Shown in pieces: positions 7,199 to 19,434 of a stretch of 64,000 nucleotides of DNA. Source of the DNA: Dechloromonas sp. Dech2017 (lineage in GTDB: Bacteria > Pseudomonadota > Gammaproteobacteria > Burkholderiales > Rhodocyclaceae); NCBI GenBank assembly GCA_009469585.1, contig SSXW01000011.1:51417-115416 (forward strand), read 5' to 3'. Below the pieces are notes generated by a model that did not search any database, had not been told where the DNA came from, and saw only the letters and a list, made by a program, of their open reading frames with translations. The translations under genes were made by a program, and so were the position numbers. Position 1 is the first letter of the stretch. Every line of letters starts with the position of its first letter.

Positions 7199-8575
7199 AT
7201 GAGCCAACTTCCCGCAGAAATCTTCAAGGCCTACGACATCCGGGGCATCGTCAATAAATCGCTGACCGCCGATGTCGTCCGTCAGGTCGGCCACGCCCTC
7301 GGTTCGCTGGCCGTCGAGCAGGGCCAGACCGCCATCGCCGTCGGCCGCGACGGCCGCCTGTCCGGCCCGGAACTGGCCGGCGCGCTGATGGACGGCATCT
7401 GCGCCGCCGGCTGCGATGCCATCGACGTCGGCTGCGTGCCGACCCCGGTCACCTATTTCGCCGCCTACGAGCTGGGCTGCCATTCCTGCGTGTCGGTCAC
7501 CGGCAGCCACAACCCGCCCGACTACAACGGCCTGAAGATGGTCGTCGGCGGCACGACGCTGGCCCTCGACGCCATCCAGGACCTGAAAAAACGCATCGAA
7601 GCCGGCAATCTCAAGCACGGCCAGGGCCAGCGCAAGTCGGCCAACGTCCTTGACGCCTACGTCGACAAGATCGTCGGCGACGTCAAGCTGGCCCGCCCGA
7701 TGAAGATCGTCATGGATTGCGGCAACGGCGTCGCCGGCGCCATCGCCCCCGAGCTCTTCAAGCGCCTCGGCTGCGACATCGTGCCGCTCTACTGCGAGGT
7801 CGACGGCAATTTCCCCAACCACCACCCCGACCCGTCCAAGCCGGAAAACCTGGCTGACGTCGTCCGCGCGCTCAAGGAAACCGACGCCGAGCTGGGCATC
7901 GCCTTCGACGGCGACGGCGACCGCCTGGGCGTCGTCACCAAGGACGGCGAAATCATCTTCCCCGACCGCCAGCTGATGCTCTTCGCCGCCGACGTGCTGG
8001 CGCGCGTGCCCGGCGGCACGGTGATCTACGACGTCAAATGCACCCGCCTGCTGGCGCCGTGGATCAAGCAGCACGGCGGCGTACCGCTGATGTGGAACAC
8101 CGGCCACGCCCTGGTCAAGGCCAAGCTCAAGGAAACCGGCGCCCCGCTGGCCGGCGAGATGTCCGGCCACACCTTCTTCAAGGAGCGCTGGTACGGCTTC
8201 GACGACGGTCTGTACACCGGCGCCCGCCTGCTCGAAATCCTCAGCCGGGCGGCGGACGGCAACCCGCTTTTGAAAAATCTTCCGAATTCGCCGTCGACCC
8301 CGGAACTCAACATCAAGATGGCCGAAGGCGAGCCCTTCGCGCTGATCGCCAAGCTCAAGGCCGAAGGAAAATTCGCCGGCGCCGAGGAAATCGTCACCAT
8401 CGACGGCGTGCGCGTCGAGTATCCTGACGGCTTCGGGCTGGCCCGCCCGTCCAACACCACGCCGGTCGTCGTGCTCCGTTTCGAAGCCGACGACGCCGCC
8501 GCCCTGCAACGCATCCAGGGCGAGTTCCGGCAGGCGCTGGCGGCGGTCTGGCCGGGAATCCAGCTGCCGTTCTAA
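7199..8575 (+). CDS. Phosphomannomutase/phosphoglucomutase
   Basis: This alpha-D-phosphohexomutase interconverts hexose 6- and 1-phosphates for LPS or exopolysaccharide sugar nucleotides. The 458-residue protein has the family order: AYDIRGIV, the phosphoserine loop VTGSHNPPDYNG with S103, the Mg loop AFDGDGDRLG, the sugar loop GEMSGHTFF, and the phosphate-binding tail RPSNTTPVVVLRFEA. It is very similar in layout to Pseudomonas AlgC, hence dual specificity is likely but not shown. It fits with waaF a few genes upstream. Confidence 0.94.
   Translation: MSQLPAEIFKAYDIRGIVNKSLTADVVRQVGHALGSLAVEQGQTAIAVGRDGRLSGPELAGALMDGICAAGCDAIDVGCVPTPVTYFAAYELGCHSCVSVTGSHNPPDYNGLKMVVGGTTLALDAIQDLKKRIEAGNLKHGQGQRKSANVLDAYVDKIVGDVKLARPMKIVMDCGNGVAGAIAPELFKRLGCDIVPLYCEVDGNFPNHHPDPSKPENLADVVRALKETDAELGIAFDGDGDRLGVVTKDGEIIFPDRQLMLFAADVLARVPGGTVIYDVKCTRLLAPWIKQHGGVPLMWNTGHALVKAKLKETGAPLAGEMSGHTFFKERWYGFDDGLYTGARLLEILSRAADGNPLLKNLPNSPSTPELNIKMAEGEPFALIAKLKAEGKFAGAEEIVTIDGVRVEYPDGFGLARPSNTTPVVVLRFEADDAAALQRIQGEFRQALAAVWPGIQLPF
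8274..8304 (-). repeat. Dispersed 31-bp motif, copy in phosphomannomutase gene
   Basis: Minus strand: degenerate core ending GGGGTCGAC, 3 nt, GAATTC, 5 nt, ATTTT. Spacing is exact; the left half of the core is diverged. Confidence 0.5.
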
Positions 8576-8584
8576 GGAGACTTC

Positions 8585-9841
8585 GTGAGCCACGCCACCG
8601 CCGCCGACCGGATCTTTCTCGGGCGCCAGCCCATCCTGGACAGCGACCAGCAAGTCGTGGCCTACGAACTGCTCTTCCGCAACAGCTGCCACAACGCCGC
8701 GGCCGTCACCGACGGCCTGCAGGCGACGGCCATCGTCATCGCCAACGCCTTCACCGAGTTGGGCATCGAGGCCGCCCTCGGCTGCCATCGCGGCTTCATC
8801 AATGTCGACGAGCACTTCCTGTTCAGCGACATGCTCGAACTGCTGCCGCGCCACGCCGTCGTCCTCGAGATCCTCGAGACGGTGCCGCCGACGCCGGCCG
8901 TCATCGACCGCTGCAAGGCGCTGCGCGCCGCGGGCTTCACGCTGGCCCTCGACGACGTCATCCAGCTCGCCCCGGAATACGCCGAGCTGCTGGCGCTGGT
9001 CGATATCGTCAAGGTCGACATCCAGCCACTGAGCCGCGTCGAGCTGATGCAGCTGACCATGAAGCTGAAACCGATGGGCAAGCAGTTGCTGGCCGAGAAG
9101 GTCGACTCGCGCGAGCAGATGGAACAATGCCGGAAGCTGGGTTTCTCGCTATTCCAGGGCTATTACTTCGCCAAGCCGACCATCATCGCCGGCCGCAAGC
9201 TCGACCATTCGCAGCAGTCGCTGATGAAACTGATGGGCCTGCTGCTCAGCGACGCCGACACCGCCGCGCTGGAAGCGGCGCTCAAGCCGGACCCGGCGCT
9301 GACCGTCAACCTGCTGCGCATGACCAACTCGGTCGGCTCCGGCTGCCCGGAGCGCATCCATTCGCTGAACCACGCCATCACCGCCCTCGGCCGCCGCCAG
9401 TTGCAACGCTGGCTGCAGTTGCTCGTCTTCTCGTCGGGCCAGCCGGCCGGCCCGGGCAATCCGCTGTTGCTGCTGGCCGCCACGCGCGGCCGGATGATGG
9501 AGCTGCTGGCCGAGGAACTATCCCCCGGCGACACGACGCTGGCCGACCAGGCCTTCATGGCCGGCATCATGTCGCTGATGCCGGCGCTGGTCGGCCTGCC
9601 CATCGCCGACATCGTCGCCCCGCTCGGCCTCGGTAGCGAGCTGCGCGACGCGCTGTGCGAGGGGAGCGGCCGGATCGGCAGCCTACTGCACATCGCCGAA
9701 CACGGCGAAAATGGCGATCTCGACGGCCTCGCCGCTACCATCGCCGAACTGCCCGGCCTGACCCCGGGCATCGTCAACCAGGCGCAGGCCCTGGCCTTGC
9801 AGTGGGCTAACCGGATCGGCCAGGAAAGCCCGGCCGCCTGA
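8585..9841 (+). CDS. EAL-like plus HDOD signalling protein (YuxH type)
   Basis: The 418-residue protein has an N-terminal EAL-like domain (about 8-205) and a C-terminal HDOD domain (about 210-400). The EAL domain looks degenerate: the EAL position reads YELLFR, the DDF motif reads ALDDV, and KVDIQ and FQGYYFAKP remain. Such YuxH/CdgJ-like proteins generally bind or act through partners instead of hydrolysing c-di-GMP. The HDOD part (LLRMTNSVGSGCPERIHSLNHAITALGRRQLQRWLQLLVF) is typical. The GTG at 8585 is preceded by AAGGAGACTTC, a clear ribosome site. Confidence 0.9.
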   Translation: MSHATAADRIFLGRQPILDSDQQVVAYELLFRNSCHNAAAVTDGLQATAIVIANAFTELGIEAALGCHRGFINVDEHFLFSDMLELLPRHAVVLEILETVPPTPAVIDRCKALRAAGFTLALDDVIQLAPEYAELLALVDIVKVDIQPLSRVELMQLTMKLKPMGKQLLAEKVDSREQMEQCRKLGFSLFQGYYFAKPTIIAGRKLDHSQQSLMKLMGLLLSDADTAALEAALKPDPALTVNLLRMTNSVGSGCPERIHSLNHAITALGRRQLQRWLQLLVFSSGQPAGPGNPLLLLAATRGRMMELLAEELSPGDTTLADQAFMAGIMSLMPALVGLPIADIVAPLGLGSELRDALCEGSGRIGSLLHIAEHGENGDLDGLAATIAELPGLTPGIVNQAQALALQWANRIGQESPAA

Positions 9842-9902
9842 GCCGCCGGCACACGCTGTCACAGGCGGGCGACAGGGGCTTACAGACAGGAGCGCCTGCT
9901 TT

Positions 9903-9928
9903 CGGGGAAAATGGCTGATCTTTTCCCG
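9903..9928 (+). other. Imperfect hairpin before the small membrane protein gene
   Basis: CGGGGAAAA and TTTTCCCG flank a 9-nt loop, about 60 bp after the HDOD stop and 30 bp before the next ATG. It could be a terminator or leader hairpin. The rest of the 116-bp gap shows nothing clear. Confidence 0.3.
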
Positions 9929-9957
9929 CCTGCCCGCCAGGCAACGCAAGGAGCGGC

Positions 9958-10284
9958 ATGAATCCCGAGCAATCGACGCAATCCTCCCGCGGCAACCCGC
10001 CATTCGGCGCCCAGCCGCCCAGCCTGATAGGCAAGATCCTGGCCGGCATGATCAGTGCCGCCTTGCTGGTCGTCGCCTTCATGTTCTCGCTGGTCGCCCT
10101 GGCCATCGTCGCCTGCGGCGCCGTGCTGCTCGGCGGCTGGCTGTGGTGGAAGACCCGCCAGCTCCGCCAGGCGGTTGACGCGCAGGCGGCCCGCCAGGCC
10201 GAGGCCGGCGGCCGGGTCATCGAAGGCGAGGTGATCCGCAGCGCGTCACCGGCCGATTCCGGCCGGCACTTCCCGCGCGATTAA
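9958..10284 (+). CDS. Small membrane protein of unknown function
   Basis: The 108-residue protein has a polar, proline-rich start (residues 1-24). A long hydrophobic region at about 25-62 (IGKILAGMISAALLVVAFMFSLVALAIVACGAVLLGGWLWW) is enough for one long or two short helices. A basic/acidic cytoplasmic tail contains VIEGEVI. I do not recognise a family. AAGGAGCGGC precedes the ATG. Its stop overlaps the stop of the convergent gene in the sequence TTAA. Confidence 0.8.
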   Translation: MNPEQSTQSSRGNPPFGAQPPSLIGKILAGMISAALLVVAFMFSLVALAIVACGAVLLGGWLWWKTRQLRQAVDAQAARQAEAGGRVIEGEVIRSASPADSGRHFPRD

Positions 10285-10588
10285 CGCAGCTTGGGGTTGA
10301 GCGAACCGCGGTTGTAGTCCGGGTCGCCGGGCATGATGCTGCGCCCGAAGCCACCGAACAGGCCGCCCTGCGCGTCCACCGGGCGGGTCTTGTTTTCCGG
10401 GTAGTGGGCGGCCAGGTTTTGTGCCTCGGCCGCCTTGGCGGCATCGACGAATTCCCAGCGCCCGTTGGGAAACAGCCGCACTTTCTGGCCGTCGGCCGTG
10501 GTCGCTTCGAGCGGCGTGCGATCCAGCTCGGCGGCGGCAAGCGGCCCGGCCGCCAGCCCCAGCAGCAGCAGCAGCAAGAAAGCCGCTC

Positions 10589-10592
<4 letters not shown>
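10281..10592 (-). CDS. Small exported protein with a strand-rich [17 protein letters not shown] motif
   Basis: The 103-residue protein has a signal peptide ([22 protein letters not shown]) and a mature segment with [20 protein letters not shown], resembling the short beta-hairpin repeat of SH3-like exported proteins. No function is known to me. The GTG start at 10592 overlaps the alaS stop (GTGA), so it is probably translated by reinitiation after alaS. It converges with the membrane protein gene. Confidence 0.7.
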
Positions 10593-13210
<2,618 letters not shown>

Positions 13211-13284
13211 AAGCTGGCGGCCTTTGCGGCGGTGGAATTCGAAACCGGTGATTTTAAATGAAAGGAGGAAACGGCGGGTTTTCG

Positions 13285-13315
13285 TTTTTGGCCGTTTTTT
13301 CCCGTCGACCGCAGC
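13285..13315 (-). repeat. Dispersed 31-bp motif, intergenic copy upstream of alaS
   Basis: Minus strand: exact core GCTGCGGTCGAC, 3 nt, AAAAAA, 5 nt, AAAAA, then CG and a third A-tract. It lies about 75 bp upstream of the alaS start. Confidence 0.8.
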
Positions 13316-13351
13316 AACCGGCCGGGCCTCGCCAACGCCGCCCCCAAACGG

Positions 13352-13373
13352 AAAAACCCGCCGGGCGGCGGGT
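13352..13373 (-). terminator. Rho-independent terminator
   Basis: On the minus strand ACCCGCC, loop GCCC, GGCGGGT and then a run of T. It ends the small exported-protein gene that stops at 13397. Confidence 0.75.
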
Positions 13374-13396
13374 CTTCAGGCGAAACAGGGGCGAGC

Positions 13397-13750
13397 TTAG
13401 TGGCGACGCGGACGATCGACCCGGCCGTTGTGGTTGTAGTCGTGCTGGCGATCGTGCTTCTGGTTGTAGATGCGCCGGCTTTGCACGTCCTGCGCCTGAT
13501 GCAGGCGGGCCCGTTCGCGGCCGGTGACGACACCGTCCGCCTTGGCCCGGTTCTCGATGCGCTCGACCCGCTCCTGGCCGCGGTCGAGGCGACGCGCCTC
13601 GCGCTCGGTCAGGCTGCCGCTGGCCACGCCCTGGTCGATGCGCCGTTCCTGGTTGGCCTGGCGCTGGTCGACGCCCGGCGTGTTGGCCTGAGCGAAGGCC
13701 AGGGCCGGCAGAACGAGGGACAAAACGGCAAGCTGCTTGATGATTTTCAT
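13397..13750 (-). CDS. Small exported basic protein, unknown function
   Basis: The 117-residue protein starts MKIIKQLAVLSLVLPALAFAQA, a signal peptide with an AFA-Q cleavage site. The mature part is highly charged and repetitive: RQANQERRIDQGVASGSLTEREARRLDRGQERVERIENRAKADGVVTGRERARLHQAQDVQSRRIYNQ, then a His/Arg/Asn-rich tail. Similar proteins appear as hypothetical periplasmic proteins in Rhodocyclales. The two GSLTEREA / GVVTGRER halves look like an internal duplication. The ATG at 13750 follows GGAGGAAATC, a strong ribosome site. A terminator follows. Confidence 0.82.
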   Translation of the reverse strand: MKIIKQLAVLSLVLPALAFAQANTPGVDQRQANQERRIDQGVASGSLTEREARRLDRGQERVERIENRAKADGVVTGRERARLHQAQDVQSRRIYNQKHDRQHDYNHNGRVDRPRRH

Positions 13751-13814
13751 GATTTCCTCCGAATGTTCAGGGCTGACTCCCTGAGCGCCATTAGAAGGTA
13801 AATCGCGGTAAAAA

Positions 13815-14558
13815 TCAGCCGGGCAAATGCAAGCCATTGTAAGCACTTGTTTCCGGCGAAAAGAGGTCGAGGCGGTCGGTGAAGATGGCCGAAACGCCGC
13901 GGGCGAACAGCGCCGTCGCCTGGTCCGGCCGGTTCACCGTGTAGCACAGCACGGGGATGCCGGGGCCCCGCGCCTCGGCCAGCACCGCATCATCGAGGCC
14001 GAGCGCCGAACAGTGCAGTGAAGCCCCCTGCAAGCGCTGCATCGCCTGCCGCCAGTCGGCCGGCACTCGCTCGTAAAGCAGGCCACGACGGATTTCCGGG
14101 GCGAGGTCGCGGGCGATTTCGAGGGCCTCCGGCGAAAAGGACGAGATTAGCGGCTGAACGGCCGCCCCGGCCCACAGTTGGCTGGTCAGGCGGGCCACCG
14201 TTTCTGCCGTCTGCCGCTCGTAGCCAGCCGCCGGCTTGATCTCGACATTGGCCAGCAAGCCCAGTTGGCGGCACAGCGCCGCCGCCTCGCCAAAGCGCGG
14301 GACGGCCTCGCCCTGCCCGGCATCGAGCGCGAAAAGCTGTTCGTCGGCGGTGTCGCAGACGCGGCCGGTGCCGTTGGTCGTGCGCTCCAGGGTTTCGTCG
14401 TGGATCAGCACCGGCGTGCCGTCGCCCGACAGCATGACGTCGAATTCGACGGCCCGGTAGCCGAGGCGGGCGGCCAGCCGGATGCCGGCCAGCGTGTTTT
14501 CGGGAGCCAGCGTACCGCCACCGCGATGGGCAAACCAGCGCGGCGGCCAGGGGTTCAT
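13815..14558 (-). CDS. ugpQ: Glycerophosphodiester phosphodiesterase
   Basis: This GDPD-family enzyme cleaves glycerophosphodiesters to glycerol 3-phosphate and an alcohol. The 247-residue protein has H11-R12 in FAHRGG, E20-N21 in APENTLAG, E38 and D40 in AVEFDVMLS, and H53 in VLIHDETLERTTNG, the full catalytic and metal-binding set. There is no signal peptide, which suits a cytosolic UgpQ. It follows the UgpB-like binding protein gene by 1 bp, consistent with one operon. Confidence 0.94.
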   Translation of the reverse strand: MNPWPPRWFAHRGGGTLAPENTLAGIRLAARLGYRAVEFDVMLSGDGTPVLIHDETLERTTNGTGRVCDTADEQLFALDAGQGEAVPRFGEAAALCRQLGLLANVEIKPAAGYERQTAETVARLTSQLWAGAAVQPLISSFSPEALEIARDLAPEIRRGLLYERVPADWRQAMQRLQGASLHCSALGLDDAVLAEARGPGIPVLCYTVNRPDQATALFARGVSAIFTDRLDLFSPETSAYNGLHLPG

Positions 14559-14559
14559 G

Positions 14560-15861
14560 TCAGAACGGCTGGGTCTTCTTCAGCGTCGGCTGGGCAACGA
14601 GCAGGCCGTTGCCGCGATTGACCGAGGTATCGAGGGCGGCCTTGGCCGGCTTCTTGTCGGCCCACACCGCTTCCAGTTCCTCGTTGGTGACAACGCTGAC
14701 CGGGTCGATGTTGGCGACGCGCACGGCCGACTTGCTACCGTTGCCCTTGAGCGAGGCGAAAGCCACTTCGAGGGTCTTTTCACCGTCGCGCATCAGCTTG
14801 CTCTGGGCTGCGACGCGGGCCGCCTCGGTGAGCGGCAGGCCGCCGTAGATGCGGGTCAGCTCGACCTGGATTTCCGGCGACAGCACGAAGGAAACGAAGC
14901 GGGCGATCTGCTTGTATTGCGCCGTCGTGCGCCCGGCGCCGATCCACAGCGAGGCGCCGTCGGCCAGCGTGGACTGGCGGCCACCATAGACGTCGTCGTG
15001 ATAGGGCAGCGCGGCGACGCCCAGCTCGACGCCCTTGGCGTCCTGGAAATCGACGTATTCGCGCGAATCGGTGGTGATCATCGCGCACTGGCCTTCGTGG
15101 AACTGCTGGCTGGCCTCGTTGCGGCGGCCGAACAGCTTGAAGTAGTTGGCCTTGGTCCACGTCGCCATCATGGCAATGTGCTTGACCTGGGGCAGGCCGT
15201 TGAAGGTCAGCTGGCCCTTGTCGGTCGCCGCCGGCACGCCGGACAGGGCGCTGACGTTGTCGACGTGCACCCAGACCGGCCACGACGAGGTGTACGGGCA
15301 GGCGTAGCCGGCATCCTGCAGCTTGTCGAGCATGGCCTGCATTTCCAGCCAGGTGCCGGGCGGTTGATCGGGATTGAGGCCGGCCTTGCGGAAGGCATTC
15401 TTGTTGTAGAACAGCACCGGCGTCGAGTAAAGCACCGGCAGGGCGACCAGGCGGCCCTTGCCATCGACCACGCCGGATTTGAGGTCACCCGACAGATCGC
15501 GCAACTGCTTCGTCTCGCCGGCCTTGGCCATCACCGCGTAGAGCGCCGCGTAGTCGCCGGAATGCCCGAGCAGGTCGGTCTTGTCGTCGCGCAGCAGGAA
15601 ATTGAGCTCGGCCGGCTTGGCGCCCTTTTCCTGGCGAACCAGCGTCAGGTTGTTGCCGGATTCCTTGTTGAAGCGATCGACGATGCCCTGGAGGCGGCTC
15701 TCGTTGGCAGCATCGAGCGTGTGGGCAAGTTCGAACTTGACCGGCGTGGCGGTCGACTCGGCCGGCTTGGCCGCCACCTTCTTTGCCGGACCAGCCAGCG
15801 CGCCTGAACAGGCCAGCGCCAGCGCAACGGCACCCACCACAGGACGAATGGAATACGACAT
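14560..15861 (-). CDS. Extracellular solute-binding protein, UgpB-like
   Basis: A 433-residue family 1 solute-binding protein. It has a signal peptide (MSYSIRPVVGAVALALACSGALAG), then VKFELAHTLDAANESRLQGIVDRFNKESGNNLTLV, LPVLYSTPVLFYNKNAFRKAGL and GQCAMITTDSREYVDF, which are features of glycerol-3-phosphate/sugar binding proteins. The next gene encodes a glycerophosphodiesterase, supporting a glycerol-3-phosphate or glycerophosphodiester ligand. No permease or ATPase gene is adjacent. The ATG at 15861 is preceded by GGAGTATTT; an in-frame start 33 bp further upstream is less likely. Confidence 0.87.
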   Translation of the reverse strand: MSYSIRPVVGAVALALACSGALAGPAKKVAAKPAESTATPVKFELAHTLDAANESRLQGIVDRFNKESGNNLTLVRQEKGAKPAELNFLLRDDKTDLLGHSGDYAALYAVMAKAGETKQLRDLSGDLKSGVVDGKGRLVALPVLYSTPVLFYNKNAFRKAGLNPDQPPGTWLEMQAMLDKLQDAGYACPYTSSWPVWVHVDNVSALSGVPAATDKGQLTFNGLPQVKHIAMMATWTKANYFKLFGRRNEASQQFHEGQCAMITTDSREYVDFQDAKGVELGVAALPYHDDVYGGRQSTLADGASLWIGAGRTTAQYKQIARFVSFVLSPEIQVELTRIYGGLPLTEAARVAAQSKLMRDGEKTLEVAFASLKGNGSKSAVRVANIDPVSVVTNEELEAVWADKKPAKAALDTSVNRGNGLLVAQPTLKKTQPF

Positions 15862-15955
15862 AAATACTCCAGATTTATCCGTTAGAGAGTCCACGATTAT
15901 ACGCCAGCCTAGCGATATCCCCCACCTTTTTCACATATATGCGAAAATCGGCGGC

Positions 15956-16378
15956 ATGAATACGCGACTATTCCTCCTCCTCGCGGCGCTCGGCCTGGGT
16001 GCCTGCGACCAGATAGAGCAAAAGCTCGGGCTGGAAGATCCGGCCAAGAAAGAGGCTCGCATGGAGCCGGAAGCGAAGGCGGTGGGCAGCGCCTGCCGGC
16101 AATCCGGACGGGCCATCGAGGATTGCTATGCCATCTACTCCTGGCTGCCCAAGGCCGGCATCTACGCCGGCTGGCGCGAGATGGACGAGTACATGCGGGA
16201 AAACAAGCTGGAGACCATAGAACCGCAATTGCCGCCGCCGGAACCGCCGGGCGCCAAGAAATCGAAGAAGAAGGCGGCGCCGGCCAAAGCCGTCGACAGC
16301 GAGGCGCCTGCCGAACCGGCTGGCGAGGAAAAAGGCGAAGCCAAGCCGGAAGCAACCGAGAAGGCAGGCAAGCACTGA
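15956..16378 (+). CDS. Putative lipoprotein of unknown function
   Basis: The 140-residue protein begins MNTRLFLLLAALGLGACDQIEQKLG, a lipoprotein signal with lipobox LGAC and the +2 residue Asp, which would favour inner-membrane retention by the E. coli rule. The middle part has CRQSGRAIEDCYAIYSWLPKAGIYAGWREMDEYM; the tail is rich in Pro, Lys, Ala and Glu (PPPEPPGAKKSKKKAAPAKA). Function unknown. It diverges from the UgpB-like gene and lies 43 bp before the sensor kinase gene. Confidence 0.82.
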   Translation: MNTRLFLLLAALGLGACDQIEQKLGLEDPAKKEARMEPEAKAVGSACRQSGRAIEDCYAIYSWLPKAGIYAGWREMDEYMRENKLETIEPQLPPPEPPGAKKSKKKAAPAKAVDSEAPAEPAGEEKGEAKPEATEKAGKH

Positions 16379-16421
16379 CATGCCTGCCTGAGCCTGGCAG
16401 ACCGACAGGGCGCCGTTCGAC

Positions 16422-18951
<2,530 letters not shown>

Positions 18952-18959
<8 letters not shown>

Positions 18960-19320
18960 CCGCGCCACCGCCCTGGTCGTCGACGACCACCCGACCAACC
19001 GCCTCATCGCCAGCGCCCTGCTCCGCTCGGTGGGCTGGCAGGCGACCGAGGCCGAAAGCGGCGAAGCGGCGCTGGCCCTGGCCGCCAGCCAGCCCTTCCG
19101 GCTGGTCCTGCTCGACATCAGCATGCCCGGCCTGTCCGGCGAGGAAACCTGCGCCCGGCTGCGCGCCACCCCGCAGGGTGCGGCCATGCACATCGTCGCC
19201 TACACTGCCCACGCCTTTCCCGAAGACCGCGAACGCCTGCTGGCCAACGGCTTCGACGACACCCTGATCAAGCCGATCAGCCGCCAGCGCATCGAAGAAC
19301 TGATCACCCACCTCGGCTAG
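18952..19320 (+). CDS. Single-domain response regulator
   Basis: The 122-residue protein is a lone receiver domain: VVDDHPTNR with the acidic pair at 11-12, phosphoacceptor D55 in LVLLDISMPG, and K107 in TLIKPIS. With no output domain it probably acts by protein contact or in a phosphorelay. It overlaps the kinase gene by 8 bp, so the pair is co-translated and likely cognate. Confidence 0.92.
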
Positions 19321-19334
19321 CGGCGGAGCCAAAT

Positions 19335-19365
19335 CCCGTGGTCGACCGGAAAAAACGACCAAAAT
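19335..19365 (+). repeat. Dispersed 31-bp motif, intergenic copy upstream of rhlE
   Basis: Core ending GTGGTCGAC, 3 nt, AAAAAA, 5 nt, AAAAT, then CG and a third A-tract. It nearly matches the intergenic copy near alaS over about 35 bp. Confidence 0.7.
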
Positions 19366-19420
19366 CGAAAAGTAGTGCCGCCGGGCCGGACATATCCCGA
19401 TACTCCGCCGCCGGCAGGCG

Positions 19421-19426
19421 TATAAT
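19421..19426 (+). promoter_or_regulatory. TATAAT -10 element very close to the rhlE start
   Basis: A perfect TATAAT ends 8 bp before the rhlE ATG (19435). A start point 6-8 nt downstream would leave almost no leader. No Shine-Dalgarno sequence is present between them. No good -35 is visible. Confidence 0.5.
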
Positions 19427-19434
19427 GCGGCCCC

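Noticed and set aside
13400..13801. Open frame opposite the small basic exported protein
   Set aside because: The minus-strand gene has a signal peptide, strong ribosome site and terminator; the plus frame has none of these.
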